A stretch of 64,000 nucleotides of DNA from positions 1 through 64,000 of the forward strand of contig QVQC01000079.1 of assembly GCA_003428585.1 (NCBI GenBank), read 5' to 3'. The position numbers and the translations under genes are program-made. The notes below the pieces were generated by a model that had not been told where the DNA came from, did not search any database, and saw only the letters and a list, made by a program, of their open reading frames with translations. The DNA is from Nioella halotolerans. Its GTDB lineage: Bacteria > Pseudomonadota > Alphaproteobacteria > Rhodobacterales > Rhodobacteraceae. Shown in pieces: positions 35,721 to 45,356 of the stretch (positions are counted from its first letter, which is position 1; every line of letters begins with the position of its first letter).

Positions 35721-37973
35721 ATGAGTGACGCGCGCAAGTCACGGACCCGGATCACCACGAGCCACTGGGGCGCCTTCGAGGTGGATGTCGAGGGCGGGCG
35801 CATCGTCGCCACCCGGCCCTTCGCCGCCGATCCGCATCCCACGTCCATCCCCGACGCGATCCCGGCGGCGGTGCATCACCGGGCGCGGGTCGCGCGCCCG
35901 TCGATCCGGCGCGGCTGGCTGGAGGGCAGGCGGCACGAGGGGCGCGGGCGCGACGACTTCTTGTCGCTGCCATGGGACGAGGCGCTTGACATCGCGGCGG
36001 CGGAGATCGCGCGGGTCCGCCGCGACCATGGCAACGGGGCGATCTTCGGCGGCTCCTACGGTTGGGGGTCGGCCGGGCGGTTTCACCATGCGCAAAGCCA
36101 GGTGCACCGGTTCCTGAATGCTGTGGGCGGGTATGTCGCCAGTTTCGGCAGCTATTCCACCGGCTGCGCGCAGGCGATCATGCCGCATGTTTTCGGGGTG
36201 AACTTTCTCAAGCTGCTCTACGAGCATCAGGACAGTTGGCCGGTGATCCACGAGCACACCGAAACGCTGGTGATGTTCGGCGGCATCAACCCCAAGAACG
36301 CGCAGGTCAGCATGGGCGGCATTACCCGGCACGAGACGGCGGACTGGTTCGACCGCTTCGCGGCCAAGGGGATGACGTGCGTCAATATCGGCCCGCAGCA
36401 GGGCGATGCACCGAAGGGCTGCGACTGGCTGCCCCTGCGGCCGGGATCGGATACCGCGTTGATGCTGGCGCTGGCTTACGTGCTGGAAAGCGAGGGGCTG
36501 ACGGATCACGCCTTTCTCGACCGCTACACGGTCGGGTTCGGCCGCTTCCGCCCTTACCTGATGGGCGATGCCGACGGCCAACCCAAAAGCCCGAACTGGG
36601 CGGCGCCCCTGTGCGGGGTCGATGCGGACGCGATCCGGGCGCTGGCCCGCCGGATGGCTGCAACCCGCACGCTGATCACTGTTGCGTGGTCATTGCAACG
36701 GGCCGAGCACGGCGAACAGCCTTACTGGATGTCAGCGGTTCTGGCCGCGATGCTCGGCCAGATCGGCCTGCCCGGCGGCGGGGTTGGCTATGGCTACGGC
36801 GCGATTGGCGGGGTCGGTCACGCGTTGCGGCGGCTTTCGGGCATGACCCTGCCGCAACTCGACAACCCGGTGAAAACGATGATCCCCGTCGCCCGCATCG
36901 GCGACATGCTGCGCCATCCCGGTGCGCCCTACGATTTCAACGGGCGGCGCGAGACCTACCCCGATATCCGGCTGATCTACTGGGCCGGTGGCAACCCCTA
37001 TCACCACCATCAGGACCTGAACGCGCTGCACGAGGCTTGGCAACGCCCCGAGACGATCATCGTGAACGAACCGTGGTGGACGGCGACCGCCAAGCGCGCT
37101 GATATCGTCTTTCCCGCGACCACGCCCTACGAGCGCGAGGATATCGGCCGCGCGCCGCTCGACGACTACCTGTTCCACATGCCCCGGCTGGTCCCGCCGG
37201 TGGGCGAGGCGCTCGACGATTACGCGATTTTCACCGGTCTGGCGGAGCGGCTGGACGCGGGGGAGCGGTTTACCGAGGGGCGCAGCGCCGGCGACTGGAT
37301 CGCGCAGCTCTACGGCGACTTTCGTGACCGCGCCGCCGAGGCGGGGGTCGCGGTGCCCGATCTGGACGGCTTGCGCGCCGCCAACTGGGTGCGCCTGCCG
37401 ATCCGCGCCGAGGGGCCGAACCGGACGCTGTTCGCCCCCTTCCGCGAAGACCCGGACGCGGCGCCGCTGGGAACCCCTTCTGGCCGGATCGAGATCTTTT
37501 CCGAGAAGATCGATGGCTTCGGCTATGGCGATTGCCCCGGCCACCCGGTGTGGTTGCCGCCGTCCGAATGGCTTGGCGCAGCGGGGCCGGAGGCACCCTT
37601 GCACCTCGTTTCGCCCCAGCCGGGCGACAAGCTGCACAGTCAGCTGGAGGTGGCCCTGGCCGACAGTCCGGGCGCGCGGCCCGCGACCCTGTTGCTGCAT
37701 CCCGACGACGCCCGGACGCGCGGTATCGTGGCGGGCGATCTTCTGCGCGTGGCCAACGGGCGAGGCGCCTGCCGGGCGCGTGCCTGTGTAACGGAGGCGA
37801 TCCTGCCCGGCGTCGTCGCCCTGCCCACCGGGGCCTGGTACGGTGACCCCGGCGTCAATATCGACCCTGACGGGAACCCCAACGTGTTGACGCGGGATAT
37901 CGGCACCTCGCGGCTGGGGCAGGGGTGCAGCGCCCATAGCGCGTTGGTCGAGGTGACGCGGATGGAAGGCTGA
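35721..37973 (+). CDS. bisC: molybdopterin oxidoreductase, biotin sulfoxide/DMSO/TMAO reductase type
   Basis: A 750-residue bis-MGD molybdoenzyme. The molybdenum-ligand serine is S146 in GSYSTGCAQ, placing it in the DMSO/TMAO/BisC branch. It lacks both a twin-arginine leader and an N-terminal 4Fe-4S cysteine motif, so it is probably cytoplasmic like BisC, repairing biotin or methionine sulfoxide, although a respiratory paralogue that lost export is possible. Start at 35721 follows GGAAAGAGG; the frame is open eight codons upstream. Lies 95 bases after ugpQ and converges on the sulfotransferase gene. Confidence 0.82.
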   Translation: MSDARKSRTRITTSHWGAFEVDVEGGRIVATRPFAADPHPTSIPDAIPAAVHHRARVARPSIRRGWLEGRRHEGRGRDDFLSLPWDEALDIAAAEIARVRRDHGNGAIFGGSYGWGSAGRFHHAQSQVHRFLNAVGGYVASFGSYSTGCAQAIMPHVFGVNFLKLLYEHQDSWPVIHEHTETLVMFGGINPKNAQVSMGGITRHETADWFDRFAAKGMTCVNIGPQQGDAPKGCDWLPLRPGSDTALMLALAYVLESEGLTDHAFLDRYTVGFGRFRPYLMGDADGQPKSPNWAAPLCGVDADAIRALARRMAATRTLITVAWSLQRAEHGEQPYWMSAVLAAMLGQIGLPGGGVGYGYGAIGGVGHALRRLSGMTLPQLDNPVKTMIPVARIGDMLRHPGAPYDFNGRRETYPDIRLIYWAGGNPYHHHQDLNALHEAWQRPETIIVNEPWWTATAKRADIVFPATTPYEREDIGRAPLDDYLFHMPRLVPPVGEALDDYAIFTGLAERLDAGERFTEGRSAGDWIAQLYGDFRDRAAEAGVAVPDLDGLRAANWVRLPIRAEGPNRTLFAPFREDPDAAPLGTPSGRIEIFSEKIDGFGYGDCPGHPVWLPPSEWLGAAGPEAPLHLVSPQPGDKLHSQLEVALADSPGARPATLLLHPDDARTRGIVAGDLLRVANGRGACRARACVTEAILPGVVALPTGAWYGDPGVNIDPDGNPNVLTRDIGTSRLGQGCSAHSALVEVTRMEG

Positions 37974-37982
37974 GCGCGGCGG

Positions 37983-39518
37983 TCAAACGAACATCGTCTC
38001 GATCAAGGCGGCGACATCGTCGACGTCGGCCACCGCGTGGAGCACCGTGCGCCACGCCGCGCGGTCGATGGTGTCAGCGTCGTTGGCGAAGGCCGGAATG
38101 CGGGCATGGATCACGTTGCCCTCGACCGCGCCGATGCCGGCTGGCGCGCCTTGGGCGACATGGAGCAACCGGTGCTCCGGGTGACGCGCAGCCAGCAGCT
38201 CGGCCAAGGCTTGCAGCGCGTCGGCATCGACCCCGGCCTCTGCCTTGATGACGTAGACCCCGGGCCGGGACACCGAGAAATGCCAGAACTTGTAGGCAAG
38301 CATATCGATATTGGCCTTTTCGCGCCGCCAGATTTCATCGAATCGGTGCGCGGGCACGAAGTGCGGCGTATCGCCGGCCAGTTCCACCAGATCGGAGCGG
38401 AAGGAAAAACCCGACCTTGTATCGAGCACATGCCCGTCAACGACGCGCAGTGCATCCTTCTCGAACAGCGGGGCAGGGGATTTCATATGGGCGATGAGCG
38501 CGCGAACCGGGGTCGCGGCCCATTGCAACAGGCTGCTCGGCCGGTAACCTTCCAGATCTTGCAGCTTAGAAAACTCGTCATCCTCGCCCAGGTTCTCCGT
38601 CAGGCGCAGCAACCGCTGATAGCGTGGCCGCGTATCCTCGCGCACCGGGCGCGGCGGCGTGTTGACCTCGGGGCAGGCGATTTCGAGCGCGCGCTGCCAG
38701 CGGGCGGCGTGGTCGGGCGAAATGGCGGCGAACGCCTCGATCTCTGGCAAGGTGGCGCGCGCGATGATCTCGTGTTGCGAGGCGGTTAGACTTGGGTAGA
38801 TCGTGGTGGTCCTGTCGGTGTTGACGCGCTCTTGCAGTTTCGCGGGATCGAAGGCCGCGTCGCCGGTGGGGTCAAGGCCAAGAAAGCCCAGCACGTCTTT
38901 CAGAAAAGCGACGGGGTCCGCTTCGATATCGTCGTGGTAGAAGGCTCGGAAATCTTCGCCAAAGACCTTGCGCCATTCCCGCATGATCCGGTTGTAGTCG
39001 CGGATCCGCACCCGCCAGCCGAACTCGATGAATTCCGCGATCATCCAATCGGTGGCGGGACCACGGAACTTCCCCTGCCGGAAGGCGTGAAGTTTCACTT
39101 CCGAGCAGAGGCGGTCATAGGGGTTGCGCAGGAGGACGAAGACCTTGGAGCCTTCGGGCAGCGCCGCGCGAAGTTCCGGGATCCTGTATTCGTGCATCGC
39201 TGCATAGGAGGGGCTGATATCCAGCGCGGGCTTGCCGCGTTGCCCCATCAAAACTTGGTAGGCCTCGGGCGTGACGGTTTCGGTGTCGATCGCGGCCCAT
39301 GCATCGAGCCACGCCCGGTCCGCATCCGAAAGGGACCGGGTCTGGTCGAGCGTCGCGATATGCGCTTGTTTAAACGCTTGCGTCGGCGCCCCGAACCAGT
39401 AGCGCACCTCCTTGGCTGGCGGCAAGAAAAGCGCGTTCGACCCCGACAACGCCTCGAACAGCCATGTGGTGCCTGATCGGGCCATGCCGATGCAGATATG
39501 TGTCGGGGACGGTGTCAT
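37983..39518 (-). CDS. PAPS-dependent sulfotransferase family protein
   Basis: A 511-residue protein. The PAPS 5'-phosphosulfate loop reads GMARSGTTWLFEAL at residues 11-24, and the 3'-phosphate region is LLRNPYDRLCSEV near 130. The sulfotransferase fold normally needs about 300 residues; the extra C-terminal 200 residues (from about 300) match nothing I recognise. Probably cytoplasmic. Last gene of a three-gene operon with two glycosyltransferases (17-bp and 1-bp spacing), so the acceptor is likely a glycan. Such operons build sulfated surface polymers. Confidence 0.78.
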   Translation of the reverse strand: MTPSPTHICIGMARSGTTWLFEALSGSNALFLPPAKEVRYWFGAPTQAFKQAHIATLDQTRSLSDADRAWLDAWAAIDTETVTPEAYQVLMGQRGKPALDISPSYAAMHEYRIPELRAALPEGSKVFVLLRNPYDRLCSEVKLHAFRQGKFRGPATDWMIAEFIEFGWRVRIRDYNRIMREWRKVFGEDFRAFYHDDIEADPVAFLKDVLGFLGLDPTGDAAFDPAKLQERVNTDRTTTIYPSLTASQHEIIARATLPEIEAFAAISPDHAARWQRALEIACPEVNTPPRPVREDTRPRYQRLLRLTENLGEDDEFSKLQDLEGYRPSSLLQWAATPVRALIAHMKSPAPLFEKDALRVVDGHVLDTRSGFSFRSDLVELAGDTPHFVPAHRFDEIWRREKANIDMLAYKFWHFSVSRPGVYVIKAEAGVDADALQALAELLAARHPEHRLLHVAQGAPAGIGAVEGNVIHARIPAFANDADTIDRAAWRTVLHAVADVDDVAALIETMFV

Positions 39519-39535
39519 GGATTGGCGTGCCTCTT

Positions 39536-40222
39536 TCAGTCCGGCCAGATGACGGCGTCATGCTTGCTGACGAGGCTCATTTGAGACCGGGCACGGCGGC
39601 GTTTGAAATGAAGCGTCTCGGGAACCGGTTTGTGCGCGATGCCGAGTTCGATCGTCTGCACGTTCCAGTGCCAATCCTCGTGGCCGAACCCGGCAGTGAG
39701 ATCATTGGCCCGGAAGGGCAGGGTCCGGTAGATTTCCGTGGCCGCGAAAGACATCGCGTCCCAGTAGTTGGCCCATCCCAGATAGTCCGGGTCATAGAAT
39801 GGCCCTTCGGAGTCGACGTGCCACCAGATGTTGCGCTGCTGTCCGAAAACGATGTTGCAATGCGAATGCCATACCGCCTCCGGCCGGTCGCAGGCCGCGC
39901 CCCATGCCGCAAGGAGCCAGTTTTCCGACCACAAGTCGTCGCCATCCAGAAAGGTCGCAAAGCGCCCGGTCGCGGCCTTTATGCCGCTGTTTCTGGACAG
40001 GCCCGGATCGCCGTGATCCGTCTCGATCACCTCCGCGCGTCCGGACACGCCGCTTGCAACGACGCTGCGGGTCAGGGCGTCCGTTCGGTCAAGGACCACG
40101 ATGCATTGCGTCGTCGCGCCCTCGGCCTCGGCATGGGCGATCGCGTCAAGGGCGCTGCGGATCGTTGCCCCGGCAAGGATACCTTCACGGTGGGCGGTGA
40201 TGATGATGCTGATATCGGTCAT
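39536..40222 (-). CDS. family 2 glycosyltransferase
   Basis: A 228-residue GT-A fold enzyme. It starts ISIIITAHREGILAGATIRS, and the metal/nucleotide-sugar motif is FATFLDGDDLWSENWL with the DxD element. The C-terminal half holds GHEDWHWNVQTIELGI, in the place of the ED catalytic region. No membrane helix, so it acts in the cytoplasm. ATG 40222 is one base from the stop of the upstream glycosyltransferase. Sugar and acceptor unknown. Confidence 0.8.
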   Translation of the reverse strand: MTDISIIITAHREGILAGATIRSALDAIAHAEAEGATTQCIVVLDRTDALTRSVVASGVSGRAEVIETDHGDPGLSRNSGIKAATGRFATFLDGDDLWSENWLLAAWGAACDRPEAVWHSHCNIVFGQQRNIWWHVDSEGPFYDPDYLGWANYWDAMSFAATEIYRTLPFRANDLTAGFGHEDWHWNVQTIELGIAHKPVPETLHFKRRRARSQMSLVSKHDAVIWPD

Positions 40223-40223
40223 C

Positions 40224-42425
40224 TCAAGACGCCTCTTGCAGGATCTCGGACAAGGCCGACGCGTAGCTTTGTCCGCTGTGGCGCTCCGTGACCCTGTGTC
40301 TCAGGGCCACGGCCCGCGCGATCCGGTCTCGCGGGGCGGCCAGCATGTCCTTGACCGCGGTGGCGTAATCCTCGGCGGTGCTGCCAACGGGGACGGGCCA
40401 GCCGGTGGTCTCGTCGATCAGTTCCGGCACGCCACCCGCCGTGCTGGCGACGATCGGCATGCCCATGGCGCCCAGTTCAATGAGAACGGTCGGGATGCCG
40501 TCCCAGTCCGAAGTGTAGAGGAAGCCATCCACCTCCTCCAGTGGCAAGTCCCCGTAGGAGGTAAAGGGATCGTGCAGCGTGACGTTGCCGGGCAGGTCGC
40601 TCAGGTCGGGGGCGGGGTCCAGCACTGCCTTGCCCCAGCACAGGAAATCTACCTCCTGTAACGACCGTGCTACGTCAAGCAGCAGGTCGAAGCGTTTCTG
40701 CCGGTCGAACCGCCCCGCCCAGATCAGCACCGGCCGTTTGCGGTTTTCGGCGCCCCTGACTTGCGCCTCGACCACGGGAACCGCCGACGGTTCTGTCCGG
40801 GCGGGCGTGTAGATCGGGCGAAGCCGCCTTGCGAGGTCCGGGGGCAGCATGAAGCGCGCGCCAAGCGTTTCGGCCAGCTCGACGCTGTCGGTGATCGCCG
40901 TTGTCAAATGTTCGAAGACCGGCGCGAAATTCGACACCGGGTGGCCTGCCTCGTCACCAGAGGGTGTCCTGTCGGCGCAGAAGTAGTAGGCATGAAGCTG
41001 CGCGAAGGTCGAAAGCTGCCTGCCGAAGCGCTGTATCGTCTGAAAGGTCAACTGGCTGTTGACGTTGAAGACATGTGCCGGGCGCAGGCGGCGCAGGAAT
41101 TCATACAACGTTCGGGTGCGCCCATCCTGATCGAGCGCGGCCATCGCGCCAGACAGGTCGACCCGTGCCACATCGTCGAACCAGTCGGGACGTGCCCAGT
41201 CAGCCTGATCGGTCTGCACGACCAAAACGGGGCCATCGATCTCCGACAAGGTGCGCGCGAGGATCCCCGCCACGTAGTCGGCACCGCCCACCTTGCAAAA
41301 CGGAATCAGGACGACGGACCGGTACGCGCCGCCGGGCAGGAGACCTAGCGTGTGCTTGAAATCCGCATAGGCCCTTTCGTGCCAAGGCGGCAGATAGGCA
41401 GGCAGGTCAAGATTGGTGGTGACATCAGGGTCGCAGTCATTGGCCTTGCCCACCAAGTCGCGCATGCGCTGCGACCCAAGGAACCTGCGCATGGCGGCGA
41501 GTTCATCATGCGCGCTGCGATCGTGGCCATGGGCGTCAATGAAGCGGCGGGTGCTGTTGGGGGTGTCCACGCCGATACCGTGCTCGATAACGGCTTCGGG
41601 AAGGAACTGACGCTTTTCGTCTATCCCGTGCAGCAGGAAATGGGTGATCTTGGACCACCGAAATTCCTCCAGGTCCTTGTTCGCGCGCAGGTAGCTCTCC
41701 GTCGAGAAGAGCGGGCTGGGCGAGATATCCAATGGCTGTCCATGCCGCATCCAGTGCAGGAACGCACTTTCATCGCGGATGGGGGGCAGCCCGTGTTCCA
41801 CGGCCTTCCGGCGATAGGTGGGCTCGTGAAAGAACGGCCCGGGTTCGACGCCCTCGGGCAGGTCGAACGCGATGTAGCGCAAGAAACACTCGTTGTCGGA
41901 AACCTCCGGTCCGAGGCCCTGTTGCCTACGGTAATGCTGCGGGCTGAACATCGCCTGCAAATGCCGGCCAAGCGGCAGATCCGACAGACGGCCGGCATCC
42001 ATCCCCAGCGCGTCCAGCAGGTTGAGCATTTCTTGCGCCCAGTTTTCATCCTGCGACTGGTACCAGCGAAGATACCCGTTGTGTCGCTCGTCCTGCGCCT
42101 TGGCGTCGCACGGCACTGGTGCCGGCTTGGCCGGGCCGAAGCGGATATAATGGGCCAGGGGGCAAGTTTGCCTGTCGCCGTTCATCTGCGTCGCCACATA
42201 CCCGTCGACATCGAAGCCGGAGAAGGGCGCCCGATTTTCCCGCCAGCCAAACTTCATGTAATGCAAGAGGGGGTCAATCCGCCCACTGGCAACGTCGGGG
42301 TATTCGAGCTTGTAGAACTCAGCGTCGAAGTATTCACCGAGGCGGTCCCGCCCGAGTCCGAGGAATTCCGGGGCCTTAGCCAGCTTCCTGTCCAGAAACG
42401 ACCTCTGAACAAACTTTTCAATCAT
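40224..42425 (-). CDS. large glycosyltransferase: N-terminal degenerate repeats plus GT4 domain
   Basis: A 733-residue protein starting MIEKFVQRSFL. The first 290 residues carry several degenerate repeats of the form LxHYxxxGxxxxRxPxxxFxxxxY, for example LLHYMKFGWRENRAPF and FLHWMRHGQPLDISPSPLF. Such repeats recur in large bacterial surface-glycan glycosyltransferases, role unknown. The C-terminal 350 residues are a GT-B fold of family 4: VLIWAGRFDRQKRFDLLLDV, then DWDGIPTVLIELGAMGMPIV with the E-x7-E element. The frame is open upstream to 42932 but only through tRNA-region sequence. First gene of the sulfoglycan operon. Confidence 0.78.
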   Translation of the reverse strand: MIEKFVQRSFLDRKLAKAPEFLGLGRDRLGEYFDAEFYKLEYPDVASGRIDPLLHYMKFGWRENRAPFSGFDVDGYVATQMNGDRQTCPLAHYIRFGPAKPAPVPCDAKAQDERHNGYLRWYQSQDENWAQEMLNLLDALGMDAGRLSDLPLGRHLQAMFSPQHYRRQQGLGPEVSDNECFLRYIAFDLPEGVEPGPFFHEPTYRRKAVEHGLPPIRDESAFLHWMRHGQPLDISPSPLFSTESYLRANKDLEEFRWSKITHFLLHGIDEKRQFLPEAVIEHGIGVDTPNSTRRFIDAHGHDRSAHDELAAMRRFLGSQRMRDLVGKANDCDPDVTTNLDLPAYLPPWHERAYADFKHTLGLLPGGAYRSVVLIPFCKVGGADYVAGILARTLSEIDGPVLVVQTDQADWARPDWFDDVARVDLSGAMAALDQDGRTRTLYEFLRRLRPAHVFNVNSQLTFQTIQRFGRQLSTFAQLHAYYFCADRTPSGDEAGHPVSNFAPVFEHLTTAITDSVELAETLGARFMLPPDLARRLRPIYTPARTEPSAVPVVEAQVRGAENRKRPVLIWAGRFDRQKRFDLLLDVARSLQEVDFLCWGKAVLDPAPDLSDLPGNVTLHDPFTSYGDLPLEEVDGFLYTSDWDGIPTVLIELGAMGMPIVASTAGGVPELIDETTGWPVPVGSTAEDYATAVKDMLAAPRDRIARAVALRHRVTERHSGQSYASALSEILQEAS

Positions 42426-42797
42426 CCTGATGCGCAACTCCCGCTCCCCAGCCACGCGGCCCATGCCCGGTCTTCCGATCGCCCGGGGCGGCGGGGTGGA
42501 ACCCCCAGCTCTCCGACCTGTCGATTGCCGCGGCTCAAACGCGTCGGTGGCTCGCGCCGGACGCCTACAGGACCAATCGTTTAGCCATTGTGAACGGAGG
42601 TGTCGACCCGTCAGAGGCGATGCGCCGCGGTGGCATTGCGCCCCAGTGATCCGGCGCCGTGCAGCCTGTGCCGAGGTCAGCCAAGATCCAGCGGCAGCCT
42701 TCGATGGAACGGCGGGATAATGAGTCCGCGACCGGGTGTGCCCTGCGCGCCAGGCTGGCCTTCGGACGTGCAGCGGCGAATGACCTGTGCGGGGAAA

Positions 42798-42871
42798 TGG
42801 AGGCGAGTACCGGAATCGAACCGGTGTACACGGATTTGCAATCCGCTGCGTCACCACTCCGCCAACTCGCC
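42798..42871 (-). tRNA. tRNA-Cys (GCA)
   Basis: The minus strand folds as a complete cloverleaf: acceptor GGCGAGT with ACTCGCC, D-arm GGAGTGGTGACGC, anticodon arm GCGGATTGCAAATCCGT (anticodon GCA), T-loop GGTTCGATTCC, discriminator T and an encoded CCA at 42800-42798. The region 42426-42797 downstream of it, before the glycosyltransferase gene, shows no gene I recognise. Confidence 0.95.
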
Positions 42872-43040
42872 GCCGGTGGTGTCGGCAGGTTCTGCCCCAT
42901 TCGCTGGCTTTGCGCAAGCGGGGTTTGCGCAAATTTCCGCTCCCGTGGGGGTGTTGCCCGCGTCACGCGATACCAACCCTGCCCTCGGGAAGCGACGTGC
43001 AGCGCGCGACACTGGACCGGCGTGCCGCGCTGAGAAGGCG

Positions 43041-43112
43041 GAAACCGCAGTCGAACAGGTGTTGGACGACGGATTTTCAATCCGTCGCGGCCGACCACGC
43101 AGCCAACACATC
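43041..43112 (-). ncRNA. tRNA-like sequence, possible tRNA-Phe (GAA) pseudogene
   Basis: An anticodon arm ACGGATTGAAAATCCGT with loop TTGAAAA (anticodon GAA), a D-arm-like GCGTGGTCGGCCGC and a T-loop-like GTTCGACT follow in tRNA order. But the T-stem has mismatches, including G53 to G61, and the 5' GTGTTGG pairs perfectly with CCAACAC just after the anticodon arm, leaving no room for a T-arm. Either a decayed tRNA or an unrelated cloverleaf RNA. It sits 170 bases upstream of tRNA-Cys on the same strand. Confidence 0.3.
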
Positions 43113-43276
43113 GGCCATCGGAAAAATGTGCCACCTTGGAAGGGCGCGTGCAAGCCGGTCTTGCCGCGAAACGGCATCGCGGCGCAGGAGGGGTGCGTCA
43201 TGCGCCTGCTTGTCCGTTGCCCCTGCGCCTTGGCTGTGGCATGAGGTGCGAAACGATCGAAAGTCCGGGTCAGTCC

Positions 43277-43930
43277 ATGCAAGATTTCGCCACGCTCCGC
43301 ACCGTGATGGTCGACACTCAGGTCCGCACGCAGGACGTGACCAAGTTCAATATCATCGAGGCGATGCTGTCCGTTGCCCGGGAAGCCTATCTGCCCGATG
43401 CGATGCGCTCCATTGCCTATGTCGGCGGCGACGTGACACTCGACGGCGGGCGCGTGGTGCTGGAGCCGCGCACGCAAGGAAAGATGCTCGACGCGCTTGA
43501 CGTTCAGCCCGACGAACTGGTTCTCGATCTGGGCTGTGGCTACGGCTATTCCTCCGCCGTGCTGGCCCATCTGGCCGAGGCTGTCGTCGCCGTGGAAGAG
43601 ATCAGGGAACTTGCAACCGAGGCGCAATCCGTTCTGGGCGAACAGGATGTCGACAATGTCGCCGTGATCGAGGGGCCACTGGCCGGGGGCAGTGCCAAAC
43701 ACGCCCCGTTCGATGTGATCTGCATTCAGGGCGGCGTCGAACAGGTGCCCGACGCGCTGCTCGACCAGCTTGGCGAAGGCGGCCGGATTGCCGCGATATT
43801 CATGGAAGGTGCCCTTGGCGAATGCCGGATCGGGCACAAGTTGGATGGAAGGGTGAACTGGCGCATGGCGTTCAACGCGAGCGCGCCCATCCTGCCGGGT
43901 TTCAGGAAAGACCCCGGCTTCATCCTGTAA
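43277..43930 (+). CDS. pcm: protein-L-isoaspartate O-methyltransferase family protein
   Basis: A 217-residue SAM-dependent methyltransferase. Motif I is [19 protein letters not shown]; upstream [20 protein letters not shown] corresponds to the family N-terminus. Members repair isoaspartyl residues; the branch found beside tolC in alphaproteobacteria may have diverged in function. Start at 43277 chosen from family alignment; ribosome site is weak and the frame is open upstream. Precedes tolC by 49 bases. Confidence 0.82.
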   Translation: MQDFATLRTVMVDTQVRTQDVTKFNIIEAMLSVAREAYLPDAMRSIAYVGGDVTLDGGRVVLEPRTQGKMLDALDVQPDELVLDLGCGYGYSSAVLAHLAEAVVAVEEIRELATEAQSVLGEQDVDNVAVIEGPLAGGSAKHAPFDVICIQGGVEQVPDALLDQLGEGGRIAAIFMEGALGECRIGHKLDGRVNWRMAFNASAPILPGFRKDPGFIL

Positions 43931-43979
43931 CGGCGGCCCCGGACTTCACCGACGGGGCGCAACCGGGGGACGGAAGCAT

Positions 43980-45356
43980 ATGCGCGTGTCGTTTCGAAAC
44001 AGTTTGGCGGCAACCTTTCTGGCTGTCGGGTCCTTGTTGATGCCGGCGGCGGTGTCGGCGGATGGGTTGTCCGGGGCCTTGGCGGACGCCTATCGCAATT
44101 CCGATCTGCTTGAGCAGAATCGCTACCTTCTGCGCTTGCAGGACGAGGGCGTTGCACAGCAGGTCGCGGGGTTGCGCCCGGTGGTCAGCTTCGTGGCCTC
44201 CTCCCGCTGGGATATCCCCGCGGACAGGCAGACCGACCGGATCAGCCTTCAGGCCGAGATGCTGCTATACGACGGCGGCGGCCGGCGGATGTTGCGCGAT
44301 GCGGCGCGTGAAACGGTGCTGGCCACGCGTCAAAGCCTTGTCGGGCTGGAACAGCAGGTGCTGCTGGATGCCGTCACCGCCTACATGCAGGTATGGCGCG
44401 ATAGCCAGGTCGTTTCCGTGCGCGAAAGCAACGTTCGGGTGATCACGCAGCAACTGCGCGCCGCCGAGGACCGGTTCGAGCTTGGCGAGGCCACGAGCAC
44501 CGATGTCGCCCAGGCCGAGGCGCAGCTTGCACAGGCGCGCAGCGCTCTTGTAACTGCGCAGGGCAACCTCATGATCAGCCGCGAGCTGTTCACGATCGCC
44601 GTGGGCCGCGAATCGAACGGCCTCAGCGGTCCGGGCGCGCTGCCCTCGCTGCCGTCCACGCAGGCCGAGGCAGAGGCCATCGCGCGCCAGTCGCATCCCT
44701 CGATCTTGTCGCTGCGCCACGGTGTCGAATCGGATCAACTGACCCTTGCCGCGGCGCGCACTGATTACGGGCCCCAGATCAGCCTGAACGCCAGCACGGG
44801 GTTTGATCCGGCACCGTCCGCGACGGGCGAAGGATCCAGCACCATAACGCTTCAATTGACGCAGCCGCTCTACCAAGGGGGGAGGCTGACCGCCTCCGAA
44901 CGGGTCGCACTGGCCACGTTGCACGCCACCGAGGCGGAACTGAACCAGGCCACGCGGGAGGTTCTGCAGGGCATAGGCAACGCCTTCGCGCAGATCCGAA
45001 TCGCCTCTGCCTCGATCGAGACGTCACAGCAGCAGATCCGGGCCAGCCGTCTTGCCTTCGAAGGGGTGCAGGAAGAAGCCGCGCTTGGCGCGCGCACCAC
45101 GCTTGATGTGCTCGATGCCGAACAGACCCTTCTGGAGGCGCGCATCGGGCGGATCGAGGCACAGACATCGCTTTACACGGCAAGTTACCGGTTGCTCTCG
45201 GCGATGGGCCTTTTGACCGTGGAACACCTTAACCTGGACGTTCCCGAATACGATCCCACGGCCTATTACGATGCTGTCAGCAACGCACCGGCGCGGAACC
45301 TTTCGGTGCAGGGGCAGCGGCTGGATTCGGTGCTTGATCGACTTGGCCGCGAATAA
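43980..45356 (+). CDS. tolC: TolC-family outer-membrane channel
   Basis: A 458-residue TolC/OEP protein with a signal peptide (SLAATFLAVGSLLMPAAVSA). Two tandem OEP repeats are visible, each with long amphipathic helices: YMQVWRDSQVVSVRESNVR, DRFELGEATSTDVAQAEAQL and in the second half EEAALGARTTLDVLDAEQTL. Forms the outer-membrane duct for tripartite or type I export; could serve the HlyD/MacB exporter at 13.6-16.7 kb. An inverted repeat (45358-45366 with 45383-45391) follows the stop without a T-run. Confidence 0.9.
   Translation: MRVSFRNSLAATFLAVGSLLMPAAVSADGLSGALADAYRNSDLLEQNRYLLRLQDEGVAQQVAGLRPVVSFVASSRWDIPADRQTDRISLQAEMLLYDGGGRRMLRDAARETVLATRQSLVGLEQQVLLDAVTAYMQVWRDSQVVSVRESNVRVITQQLRAAEDRFELGEATSTDVAQAEAQLAQARSALVTAQGNLMISRELFTIAVGRESNGLSGPGALPSLPSTQAEAEAIARQSHPSILSLRHGVESDQLTLAAARTDYGPQISLNASTGFDPAPSATGEGSSTITLQLTQPLYQGGRLTASERVALATLHATEAELNQATREVLQGIGNAFAQIRIASASIETSQQQIRASRLAFEGVQEEAALGARTTLDVLDAEQTLLEARIGRIEAQTSLYTASYRLLSAMGLLTVEHLNLDVPEYDPTAYYDAVSNAPARNLSVQGQRLDSVLDRLGRE

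Noticed and set aside
42530..42660. Another tRNA near the glycosyltransferase start
   Set aside because: T-loop-like GTTCCACCC and some pairings occur, but no cloverleaf with an anticodon arm could be built.
42426..42932. N-terminal extension of the large glycosyltransferase through the open upstream frame
   Set aside because: The extra 169 codons run over the tRNA-Cys gene and unrelated sequence; MIEKFVQRSFL at 42425 is the natural start.
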